The translations under genes and the position numbers were made by a program. Of a stretch of 17,773 nucleotides of DNA, positions 1 through 6,213 are shown piece by piece. The DNA is from Deltaproteobacteria bacterium GWA2_55_10. Its GTDB lineage: Bacteria > Desulfobacterota > GWC2-55-46. Where the stretch lies: contig MGPL01000112.1 of assembly GCA_001797415.1 (NCBI GenBank), forward strand, positions 1-17,773, written 5' to 3'. Below the pieces are notes generated by a model. That model made no database searches and was not told the DNA's origin. It was given only the letters and a program-made list of their open reading frames with translations. Position 1 is the first letter of the stretch. Every line of letters starts with the position of its first letter.

Positions 1-1509
1 GAATTCGATTCGCCGGAAGAGATGACCAGGGCAGGGATGATGCCGAGGTACAGGGAGAAGGCGGCAAGGGAGGAGTTCCTGAAGTCCTTGCGGGAGAGAG
101 GCCGCGTAGAGGCCTTCGAGTTCGAGGCAGTGACTAAAAAAAGCAGGGTCAAGACGATGCTCATAAGCGCCACTATCCTGGGCGACGTAATCTCAGGGAC
201 GGTGCTCGATATTACCGAGCTGAGGCGCGCCAGGGAGTTGAGGCGAGAGGCCGAGAGGTCGAAGGCGCTGGCAAATATAGACGACGCGCTCGCGAACGTA
301 GTGACCGATTACCAGAGGGTGCTTGACACTATAGCAAATTATATAGGCGATCTTGTCCGGGTCCCTTGCGCCATCAGGCTCATCTCTGAGGACGGCAGGT
401 GGCTTGAAGCCCTGGCCTTTTACCATCCTGACCCGGCCATGAGGGAGGTCCTTTCGGATTTCATAGCCTCCAACCCTTTGCCTGCCGACAGCGGGTTATG
501 GGGGCAGGTCGTCAGAGATGGGGCTCAGGCCTCCGGGCTTCCTGACGAGGTGTTCAAGGACATAAAGCCAGAGTACCACCCGATGGTGGAAAGGCTCGGT
601 ATAAGGAGCGTGCTGGTGACGCCGCTTCGCGCAGAGGGCAGGGTAATAGGGGTTGTAACCTGCTTCAGGCCGGGAGACATGGAATCGTTTACAGCCGACG
701 AGATGGTCCTTATCCAGGACCTTGCGGACAGGGCGGCGTTGTCCATATCCGTTGCCCGGCTTATCAGGGAAATAAGGTCCTACTCCGCCGAGCTTGAAAG
801 GAGCAACACGGAGCTCCAGCAGTTCGCGTACGTGGCCTCCCACGACCTCAAGGAGCCTCTCCGGATGATAGACGGGTATCTGAAGCTCCTGGACAAGAAA
901 TATGCAGAAAAGCTCGATGAGAACGCAAAAAAGTACATCGGCTTCGCCTCTTCCGGCATTGCGAGGATGCAGGGCATAATAGACGACCTCCTCGAGTACT
1001 CCCGCGTGAGCACCCGCGCAAGGGCCTTTGAGCATACGGACGCGGACGCGGTCCTCTCTGAGGCGCTGGAAAACCTCTCTGTCCTCATAAAGGAATCCGG
1101 CGCGAAGATAGAAAGGGATAGGCTCCCGGTCGTGACTGCCGATCCGGTCCAGCTCTCGCAGGTCTTCCAGAACCTCGTTGCCAACGCCATAAAGTTCAGG
1201 CAAAAGGAGAGGATCCCCGGCATCCGCATATCCGTCCGCGAAAGGGCGCTCGAGTGGCTGTTCGCAGTCGCGGACAACGGGATAGGCATCGACCCTAAAT
1301 ACAGGGAGAAGGTCTTTGAGATATTCCAGCGCGTTCACGGCCAGGACTTTCCGGGCACCGGCATAGGGCTGGCCATCTGCAAGAGGGTGGTCGAAAGGCA
1401 CGGAGGCCGCATCTGGGTGGACTCAGAGCCTGGGGCCGGTTCCACATTCTATTTCACCATTCCCAAGAGGGACTTTTCCCAAAACGGCCCTCCGGGCGAG
1501 CCGTCCTGA
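1..1509 (+). CDS. PAS-GAF sensor histidine kinase, 5'-truncated by window edge
   Basis: Signal-transducing histidine kinase that would autophosphorylate on His and pass phosphate to a response regulator not seen here. The frame is open from base 1, and the first residues (EFDSPEEMTRAGMM) read as the interior of a PAS domain, so the ATG at 22 is probably not the start. Order: PAS remainder to about base 230, ending in the typical D-I-T-E-L; a short helix; GAF domain about 290-750; coiled coil 765-820; HisKA dimerisation domain with phosphoacceptor His at 841-843 in SHDLKEPL; HATPase with N-box NLVANAIKF, DNGIGI and GTGIGLAICKRVV. This is the phytochrome-like kinase class. No transmembrane segment lies in the visible part, so it looks cytosolic or the sensor part is outside. 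The gene ends without an obvious intrinsic terminator. Signal and partner cannot be told. Confidence 0.93.
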   Translation, partial: EFDSPEEMTRAGMMPRYREKAAREEFLKSLRERGRVEAFEFEAVTKKSRVKTMLISATILGDVISGTVLDITELRRARELRREAERSKALANIDDALANVVTDYQRVLDTIANYIGDLVRVPCAIRLISEDGRWLEALAFYHPDPAMREVLSDFIASNPLPADSGLWGQVVRDGAQASGLPDEVFKDIKPEYHPMVERLGIRSVLVTPLRAEGRVIGVVTCFRPGDMESFTADEMVLIQDLADRAALSISVARLIREIRSYSAELERSNTELQQFAYVASHDLKEPLRMIDGYLKLLDKKYAEKLDENAKKYIGFASSGIARMQGIIDDLLEYSRVSTRARAFEHTDADAVLSEALENLSVLIKESGAKIERDRLPVVTADPVQLSQVFQNLVANAIKFRQKERIPGIRISVRERALEWLFAVADNGIGIDPKYREKVFEIFQRVHGQDFPGTGIGLAICKRVVERHGGRIWVDSEPGAGSTFYFTIPKRDFSQNGPPGEPS

Positions 1510-1552
1510 TACTCAGCCCCTTCAAATGCTTCGATTTCCATAAAGAATCCCC

Positions 1553-1581
1553 TTGACAGCCCTATATATAATAGATAAAAT
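1553..1581 (+). promoter_or_regulatory. sigma70-type promoter upstream of tRNA-Val/thrS operon
   Basis: TTGACA at 1553-1558 and TAAAAT at 1576-1581 are separated by 17 bp, in an AT-rich spacer. This is the best promoter match in the window. Transcription would begin near 1588 and run through a leader of about 150 nt into tRNA-Val and the translation operon. The 229-bp gap between the kinase and the tRNA otherwise holds no credible ORF. Confidence 0.75.
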
Positions 1582-1627
1582 CCTACGCTGCCCAGGGGTC
1601 TTGGGGCGGCTGATTCAGCTGTTAACG

Positions 1628-1639
1628 TCCTGGCCAGGA
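1628..1639. repeat. 12-bp perfect palindrome in tRNA-Val leader
   Basis: TCCTGGCCAGGA is perfectly self-complementary and lies about 40 bp downstream of the predicted start of transcription. It could be a dimeric-protein operator or the tip of an RNA hairpin. Its central ten bases recur at 13647-13656 near the alpha-glucan enzyme promoter. Function is unknown. Confidence 0.3.
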
Positions 1640-1697
1640 TATCTTTAAAATTGTTTTGAAATCCCGACGGTTTTATGTGAAAATTGTCAGGATTGGG

Positions 1698-1726
1698 AAA
1701 AGGGCCTGTTCCAGTCCCCCTTTTTT
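1698..1726 (+). terminator. terminator-like hairpin 12 bp before tRNA-Val
   Basis: AAAAGGG (1698-1704) pairs with CCCTTTT (1718-1724), and CTG/CAG pairs inside, followed by a short T run. It lies between the strong promoter at 1553 and tRNA-Val at 1739, so it would act as an attenuator if it terminates at all. The stem is partly A/T and the run of T is consumed by the stem, so strength is uncertain. Confidence 0.45.
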
Positions 1727-1738
1727 GTTCCAAGATAC

Positions 1739-1813
1739 AGGCGCGTAGCTCAGGGGTAGAGCGCTACCTTGACACGGTAGAGGTCGGCGGTTCGAAACCG
1801 CCCGTGCCTACCA
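1739..1813 (+). tRNA. tRNA-Val (anticodon GAC)
   Basis: Full cloverleaf: acceptor AGGCGCG (1739-1745) pairs with CGTGCCT (1803-1809) with one G-T; D stem GCTC/GAGC; anticodon stem CTACC/GGTAG with loop TTGACAC, giving anticodon GAC at 1771-1773; T stem GGCGG/CCGCC with loop TTCGAAA; discriminator A and encoded CCA to 1813. It decodes GUC and GUU. There is no terminator between it and thrS, so it is probably processed from the same transcript as the thrS operon. Confidence 0.96.
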
Positions 1814-1832
1814 TTCGCATCTCGAGGTATCA

Positions 1833-1870
1833 TCCGCCGTTCACCCGGTTTACCGAAGGTCTATGGCGGA
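1833..1870 (+). promoter_or_regulatory. possible thrS leader hairpin
   Basis: TCCGCC (1833-1838) pairs with GGCGGA (1865-1870) around an inner CGG-TTTA-CCG stem, in the 109-nt spacer between tRNA-Val and thrS. Some thrS genes (for example in E. coli) are controlled by leader structures that bind the synthetase. Whether this one does so is inference; no T-box consensus is present. Confidence 0.3.
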
Positions 1871-1905
1871 CGGTGCCTTTTATTGATTTCAAGGAAGACG
1901 GTCAT

Positions 1906-1926
1906 ATGCCCGATAAGTATAGATGA
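1906..1926 (+). CDS. six-codon leader ORF overlapping the thrS start
   Basis: ATG CCC GAT AAG TAT AGA TGA encodes MPDKYR. It is preceded by AAGGAAG (1891-1897) at 8-nt spacing, a good Shine-Dalgarno. Its stop TGA overlaps the thrS ATG as ATGA, and the thrS ATG itself has no convincing Shine-Dalgarno. The layout suggests that ribosomes terminate here and reinitiate on thrS. The peptide holds no threonine codon, so classical amino-acid attenuation is not indicated. Very short, so the call rests on signal placement only. Confidence 0.4.
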   Translation: MPDKYR

Positions 1927-3860
1927 TAAAGGTTATCTTCCCCACAGGAGAGGAGCTGGAAACCAAAGAGGGCGCAAGCCTTTTTGAGGTTTTGAAGGCC
2001 CACGATAAGGACCTCCTGAAAAAGACCGTTGCCGCAAGGGTTGACGGGACGCTCAAGGACTTGAGGTCCTCGCTCGACGGCGGAGGCGCGTTCAGGGTAG
2101 AGCCTGTCGTCGTCGACTCCCGGGAGGGCAGGGAGATACTCCGCCATTCGACCTCGCACGTCCTTGCAGAGGCCGTTAAATCGCTCTATGTCAATGTCAA
2201 GGTCGCAATAGGCCCGGCCATAGAGGACGGCTTCTATTACGACTTCGATGTCGAGACGCCCTTTACGCCTGAAGACCTCGAGAAGATCGAGGCCAGGATG
2301 AAGGAGATAATAAAGGGCGACCACCCGTTCAAGCGGGAGACCATGCCCAGGGCAGAGGCGTTGAAGCTCTTCCACGGCATGGGAGAGAATTACAAGGAAG
2401 AGATAATCAATGACCTTGCCGATGGCGAGGTAAGCCTATACAGGCAGGACAGCTTCGTCGACCTCTGCAGGGGGCCGCACCTGCCCTCGACAGGATGGAT
2501 AAAGGCCTTCAAGCTCACCGGCGCTGCCGGAGCCTACTGGAGGGGTGACGAGAAGCAGAAGATGCTTCAGAGGATATACGGCACCTCCTTCCCGTCAAAG
2601 GACGAGCTCAAGGCCCATCTGGAGAGGCTTGAGGAGGCGAAGAGGAGGGACCACAGGAAGTTAGGCCGTGAGCTTGACCTCTTCTCCACCAACGAGCACA
2701 TAGGCGCAGGGATGGTCCTCTGGCACCCTAACGGCGCGACGGTCCGCCGGATAATAGAGGACTTCTGGAAGGCCGAGCACGTAAAGAGCGATTACTCGAT
2801 AGTATATACGCCGCACGTAGCCAACGTAGATCTCTGGAAGACGAGCGGCCATTGGGACTTTTACAGGGAGAGCCTCTTCTCTCCCATGGACGTCGAGGGG
2901 CAGGACTACATAGTCAAGCCCATGAACTGCCCGTTCCACATACAGATCTACAAGAGCGGGCTAAAGAGCTACAGGGACCTGCCCGTTCGCTACGCTGAGC
3001 TCGGCACGGTCTACCGCTACGAGCGCTCTGGCGCGCTGCACGGGTTATTGAGGGTGAGGGGGTTCACCCAGGACGACGCCCATATATTCATGACGCCGGA
3101 CCAGCTCGAGGACGAGATAAAGGGCGTTCTCAAGTTCACGCTTTTCATATTAAATTCTTTTGGATTCAACGAATTTGATATATACTTAAGCACCAGACCG
3201 GACAAATACGTCGGCAGCCTGGAGAACTGGGCAAAGGCCGAAGCCGCGCTGAAGGGCGCTCTCGAATCGCAAGGCATAAAATATTCGATCGACCCGGGCG
3301 AGGGCGTATTCTATGGCCCGAAGATAGACATAAAGATAAAAGACGTCATCGGGAGAAGCTGGCAGTGTTCCACCATACAGGTCGATTTCAATCTGCCTGA
3401 GAGGTTTGACGTCACTTACAGGGACGAGGCCGGCAAAGAGAGCCGCCCCATAATGATACACAGGGCGCTCATGGGTTCCCTTGAGCGTTTCTTCGGATGT
3501 CTGATCGAGCACTACGCCGGGGCTTTCCCAATATGGCTCGCGCCGGTGCAGGCCGTAGTCCTTACCGTGACCGAGCGGAGCGACGAGTTTGCGGCCGAGG
3601 TCTACAGGAAGCTCAGGGCAGAGGGTATAAGGGCGGAGCTCGATATAAGGAACGAAAAGCTCGGGTTCAAGATAAGGGAAGCCCAGCTCAAGAAGATTCC
3701 GTACCAGCTTGTTATTGGTGACAAGGAGACCGGCGCAAAGGAGGTCTCTCCGCGTTTAAGGGGCGGGGCGACTCTGCCTTCCATGCCGGTCGATGATTTC
3801 ATTACAGTAATAAAGGCCGAGAACAGGCCTGGCGCGTCTCAGAATCAGGCGCCAAAATAG
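1923..3860 (+). CDS. thrS: threonyl-tRNA synthetase
   Basis: Class II synthetase that charges tRNA-Thr in the cytosol, 645 aa (E. coli enzyme about 642). Domains in order: TGS about 1-62; editing (SAD) domain with H75-x3-H79 and C182-x3-H186, the site that removes mischarged Ser; catalytic core with motif 2 around RYERSGALHGLLRVRG; C-terminal anticodon-binding domain from about 535. The catalytic zinc ligands are intact: C336 (MNCPFH), H387 (DDAHIF) and H513 (MIHRALMG). The start at 1923 matches the family's N-terminus and overlaps the stop of a six-codon ORF, so translation may be coupled. A 15-nt gap leads into infC. An AT-rich dip near 3140-3186 is noted separately. Confidence 0.98.
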   Translation: MIKVIFPTGEELETKEGASLFEVLKAHDKDLLKKTVAARVDGTLKDLRSSLDGGGAFRVEPVVVDSREGREILRHSTSHVLAEAVKSLYVNVKVAIGPAIEDGFYYDFDVETPFTPEDLEKIEARMKEIIKGDHPFKRETMPRAEALKLFHGMGENYKEEIINDLADGEVSLYRQDSFVDLCRGPHLPSTGWIKAFKLTGAAGAYWRGDEKQKMLQRIYGTSFPSKDELKAHLERLEEAKRRDHRKLGRELDLFSTNEHIGAGMVLWHPNGATVRRIIEDFWKAEHVKSDYSIVYTPHVANVDLWKTSGHWDFYRESLFSPMDVEGQDYIVKPMNCPFHIQIYKSGLKSYRDLPVRYAELGTVYRYERSGALHGLLRVRGFTQDDAHIFMTPDQLEDEIKGVLKFTLFILNSFGFNEFDIYLSTRPDKYVGSLENWAKAEAALKGALESQGIKYSIDPGEGVFYGPKIDIKIKDVIGRSWQCSTIQVDFNLPERFDVTYRDEAGKESRPIMIHRALMGSLERFFGCLIEHYAGAFPIWLAPVQAVVLTVTERSDEFAAEVYRKLRAEGIRAELDIRNEKLGFKIREAQLKKIPYQLVIGDKETGAKEVSPRLRGGATLPSMPVDDFITVIKAENRPGASQNQAPK

Positions 3861-3875
3861 AGGGGGTGAATTCTT

Positions 3876-4472
3876 ATAGCAAAGGACACCACAAGAATCA
3901 ACAGGATGATAAGGGTTCCACAGGTCAGGGTCATTGACAATGAAGGCAATCAGCTCGGCGTGATGGCTACCAAGGACGCTCTGGCGGCTGCCGAGGGCGG
4001 CGGATTGGACCTCGTCGAAGTCGCGCCGACAGCGAACCCGCCGGTCTGCCGCATAATGGACTATGGCAAATACAAGTACCAGATGAGCAAGAAGTCCAAA
4101 GAGGCCAAGAAAAAGCAGACCGTCATAAGCATTAAAGAGATTAAGCTCCGGGGCAAGACCGAGGAGCATGATTTCCAGTTCAAGGTCCGGAATATAAGAA
4201 GGTTCCTGGACGAAGGGGACAAGGTCAAGGTCTCCATAATATTCAAGGGCCGCGAGATAACACATACTCAGCTTGGAATGGGGATGCTCAAGAGGGTTTC
4301 GGAAGAGCTGAAGGAAGTGGCAACCGTCGAGGCTTCGCCCCGGCTCGACGGCCGCAACATGAGCATGATACTGGTCCCGGCGCCGCAAAAGCTCGAAAAG
4401 ACCGAAAAGCCAGCAAAACCCGCTGAGACGGCGCAGGACAAAGCAGCAGAGGCAGAGCCTCGGGAGGAATAG
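3876..4472 (+). CDS. infC: translation initiation factor IF-3, ATA start codon
   Basis: IF-3 binds the 30S subunit, keeps 50S off and checks start-codon pairing. About 198 aa with N domain, a basic helical linker (KKSKEAKKKQ) and C domain, plus an Ala/Glu/Lys-rich tail of some 25 residues. The first ATG is at 3906, but homology-like sequence continues upstream (IAKDTTRINR) to ATA at 3876-3878, with AGGGGGTGA at 3861-3869 properly spaced; an in-frame TGA at 3867 closes the frame. Rare start codons in infC are known in E. coli (AUU) and let IF-3 repress its own synthesis. ATT at 3870 is in frame but too close to the Shine-Dalgarno. The gene lies between thrS and rpmI, as in many bacteria. Confidence 0.95.
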   Translation: MAKDTTRINRMIRVPQVRVIDNEGNQLGVMATKDALAAAEGGGLDLVEVAPTANPPVCRIMDYGKYKYQMSKKSKEAKKKQTVISIKEIKLRGKTEEHDFQFKVRNIRRFLDEGDKVKVSIIFKGREITHTQLGMGMLKRVSEELKEVATVEASPRLDGRNMSMILVPAPQKLEKTEKPAKPAETAQDKAAEAEPREE

Positions 4473-4477
4473 GAAAG

Positions 4478-4675
4478 ATGCCCAAGCTTAAGACGAACAA
4501 GGGTGCCGCAAAGAGGTTCAAGATAACCGGCACCGGCAAGGTAAAGAGGAATAAGTCGGGGATGAGGCACATGCTCACCAGCAAGGCCAAGAAGGTCAAG
4601 CGGGTGCTCAGGAAATCTGACCTTGTCTCGAAGACCCACGAGGACTCGATCAAGAAGCTTCTGCCTTACGGCTAA
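4478..4675 (+). CDS. rpmI: 50S ribosomal protein L35
   Basis: 65 aa, the normal length for bL35, starting MPKLKTNKGAAKRF and very basic, with the family's KRNKSGMRHMLTSK segment. A large-subunit structural protein. GGAGG at 4463-4467, inside the end of infC, supplies the Shine-Dalgarno; the gap to infC is five bases, so the two are co-transcribed and probably co-regulated. Confidence 0.98.
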   Translation: MPKLKTNKGAAKRFKITGTGKVKRNKSGMRHMLTSKAKKVKRVLRKSDLVSKTHEDSIKKLLPYG

Positions 4676-4728
4676 GAGGCCTCTTCATGTTTGGTTTGTA
4701 AGTAGTTGATTTTATTGTTATTGATTGG

Positions 4729-4743
4729 CGGCCTGTACGGCCG
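4729..4743 (+). promoter_or_regulatory. hairpin in the rpmI-rplT spacer
   Basis: CGGCC-TGTAC-GGCCG forms a five-pair hairpin in the 103-nt spacer, whose remaining sequence is AT-rich. L20 represses its own operon in E. coli and Bacillus through leader structures that mimic 23S rRNA. Whether this hairpin is part of such a site is inference. Confidence 0.25.
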
Positions 4744-4778
4744 TGCATCATCCAGAAAATAGTCAAGGAGCAGCAGTT

Positions 4779-5138
4779 ATGCCGAGGGTTAAAAGAGGCT
4801 TAAACGCCAAAAAGAAGAAAAAGAAAGTACTGAAGCAAGCCAAGGGCTACAGGGCCGGAAAGAGCAAGCTCTACCGCATAGCCACGGAGACCGTGGACAG
4901 GGCGCTGGTATACGCTTACGCTCACAGAAGGACCAAGAAGAGGGAGATCAGGAGTCTCTGGATAGCCAGGATCAACGCCGCTGCCAGGATGAACGACATC
5001 ACCTACAGCCGCCTGATGAACGGCCTCTTGAGGGCCAATGTCGAGATAGACAGGAAGGCGCTGGCTGACATGGCAGTTAACGACCCCGCCGGGTTCACCA
5101 AGGTGGTCGAGATGGCAAAGTCAAAGCTTGCTGCATGA
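4779..5138 (+). CDS. rplT: 50S ribosomal protein L20
   Basis: 119 aa bL20, which binds 23S rRNA early in 50S assembly. The start MPRVKRGLNAKKKKKK is typical, and AAGGAG at 4765-4770 lies 8 nt before this ATG, so a longer frame opening at 4725 is rejected. Conserved features include the basic N-terminal extension, YRAGKSKLYRIA, the HRRTKKREIRSLWI segment and the C-terminal globular half with ALADMAVNDPAGF. The stop overlaps the pheS start by four bases (ATGA). Confidence 0.98.
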   Translation: MPRVKRGLNAKKKKKKVLKQAKGYRAGKSKLYRIATETVDRALVYAYAHRRTKKREIRSLWIARINAAARMNDITYSRLMNGLLRANVEIDRKALADMAVNDPAGFTKVVEMAKSKLAA

Positions 5139-6148
5139 GCGGCTCTCTTGTAGGGCTCGAAAGGGATGCCCTGGAGGAGCTTTCAAAGGCATCGTCCCGC
5201 GATGCGCTCCAGCAGGCCAGGGCAAGGTACCTCGGCAGAAAAGGCGAGGTAGCCGGGCTCCTCAAGGGTCTTGGCGCCCTTTCCCCTGAAGAGAGGAAAG
5301 GGGCCGGAGAGGCCATAAACAGCTTGAAGACCAGGCTCGAAGAGGCCTTTGACAGGGCGCTCGAAGAGCTTGATGAAAAAGATAAGAAGCACAAGATAGA
5401 GAGCGAACGCATTGACGTAACCCTTCCCGGAAGGTACCTGCATCCGGGAAGGCTGCACCCCGTCACGCAGGTCCTCCACGAAATAGAGGAAATATTCCTT
5501 TCAATTGGCTTCGATGTAGCTGAAGGGCCGGAAGTAGAGCTCGACTACTACAACTTCGAGGCCCTGAACTTCCCGAAAGACCACCCGGCCAGAGACATGC
5601 AGGACACCTTCTTCGTAAGCGAAGAAGTGATGCTCCGCACCCATACATCTCCCGTGCAGATAAGGGTCATGGAGGCAAGGCGTCCGCCTCTGCGCGTAAT
5701 AGCGCCCGGCACTGTCTACCGCAGGGACTCTGACATCACCCATTCGCCGATGTTCCACCAGATCGAGGGCTTCATGGTCGACAGGAATGTGACCTTCGCT
5801 GAGCTCAAGGCCGTGCTCACGATCTTTCTTGAGAAGCTTTTCGGAAAGACGGGAGTCCGTTTCCGCCCGAGCTTCTTCCCGTTCGTCGAGCCTGGGGCAG
5901 AGGTGGACATCAGGTGCGTGATGTGCTGCGGGGCAGGCTGCAGGGTCTGCAAGGGCACTGGCTGGCTCGAAATACTCGGCGCCGGAATGATACACCCCAA
6001 TGTACTCAGGTCCGTGAAGTACGACCCTGAGGAGTACTCGGGCTTTGCCTTCGGCATGGGTATAGAGCGCATTGCCATGCTCAAGTTCGGCATCGACGAC
6101 TTGAGACTTTTATTCGAGAACGACCTGCGGTTCCTGAAGCAGTTTTAG
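5135..6148 (+). CDS. pheS: phenylalanyl-tRNA synthetase alpha subunit
   Basis: Catalytic subunit of the (alpha-beta)2 class II enzyme that charges tRNA-Phe. 337 aa; N-terminal coiled coil about 1-90, then the catalytic core with motif 2 around RRDSDITHSPMFHQIEG and motif 3 in GFAFGMGIERIAML. A Cys cluster (C261, C264, C265, C269, C272) precedes GTGWLEILG; this resembles the Cx2C...Cx2C inserts I recall from PheS of several non-enteric bacteria, possibly a metal site. The ATG overlaps the rplT stop and lacks a clear Shine-Dalgarno, which points to translational coupling. The C-terminus FENDLRFLKQF is the family's usual end, so the gene is complete. Confidence 0.98.
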   Translation: MSGSLVGLERDALEELSKASSRDALQQARARYLGRKGEVAGLLKGLGALSPEERKGAGEAINSLKTRLEEAFDRALEELDEKDKKHKIESERIDVTLPGRYLHPGRLHPVTQVLHEIEEIFLSIGFDVAEGPEVELDYYNFEALNFPKDHPARDMQDTFFVSEEVMLRTHTSPVQIRVMEARRPPLRVIAPGTVYRRDSDITHSPMFHQIEGFMVDRNVTFAELKAVLTIFLEKLFGKTGVRFRPSFFPFVEPGAEVDIRCVMCCGAGCRVCKGTGWLEILGAGMIHPNVLRSVKYDPEEYSGFAFGMGIERIAMLKFGIDDLRLLFENDLRFLKQF

Positions 6149-6213
6149 ATACCGGCTCGTCTGTTTTACCCCTCTTGGAGTAGTAAGAGAATTTTTTAAA
6201 AAAGGGGTGGAAG

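Noticed and set aside
496..1401. 301-aa minus-strand frame opposite the histidine kinase
   Set aside because: Shadow of a strongly coding frame with full kinase motifs; no family resemblance.
1588..1726. 4.5S/SRP RNA or T-box riboswitch in the tRNA-Val leader
   Set aside because: The conserved SRP motif and the T-box consensus are both absent.
1684..1926. 80-aa plus-strand frame through tRNA-Val
   Set aside because: It reads through the tRNA and terminator hairpin. Only its last six codons, with their own start and Shine-Dalgarno, are considered.
4725..4778. N-terminal extension of L20
   Set aside because: Residues MAACTAVHHPENSQGAAV do not fit bL20, and a good Shine-Dalgarno precedes the ATG at 4779.
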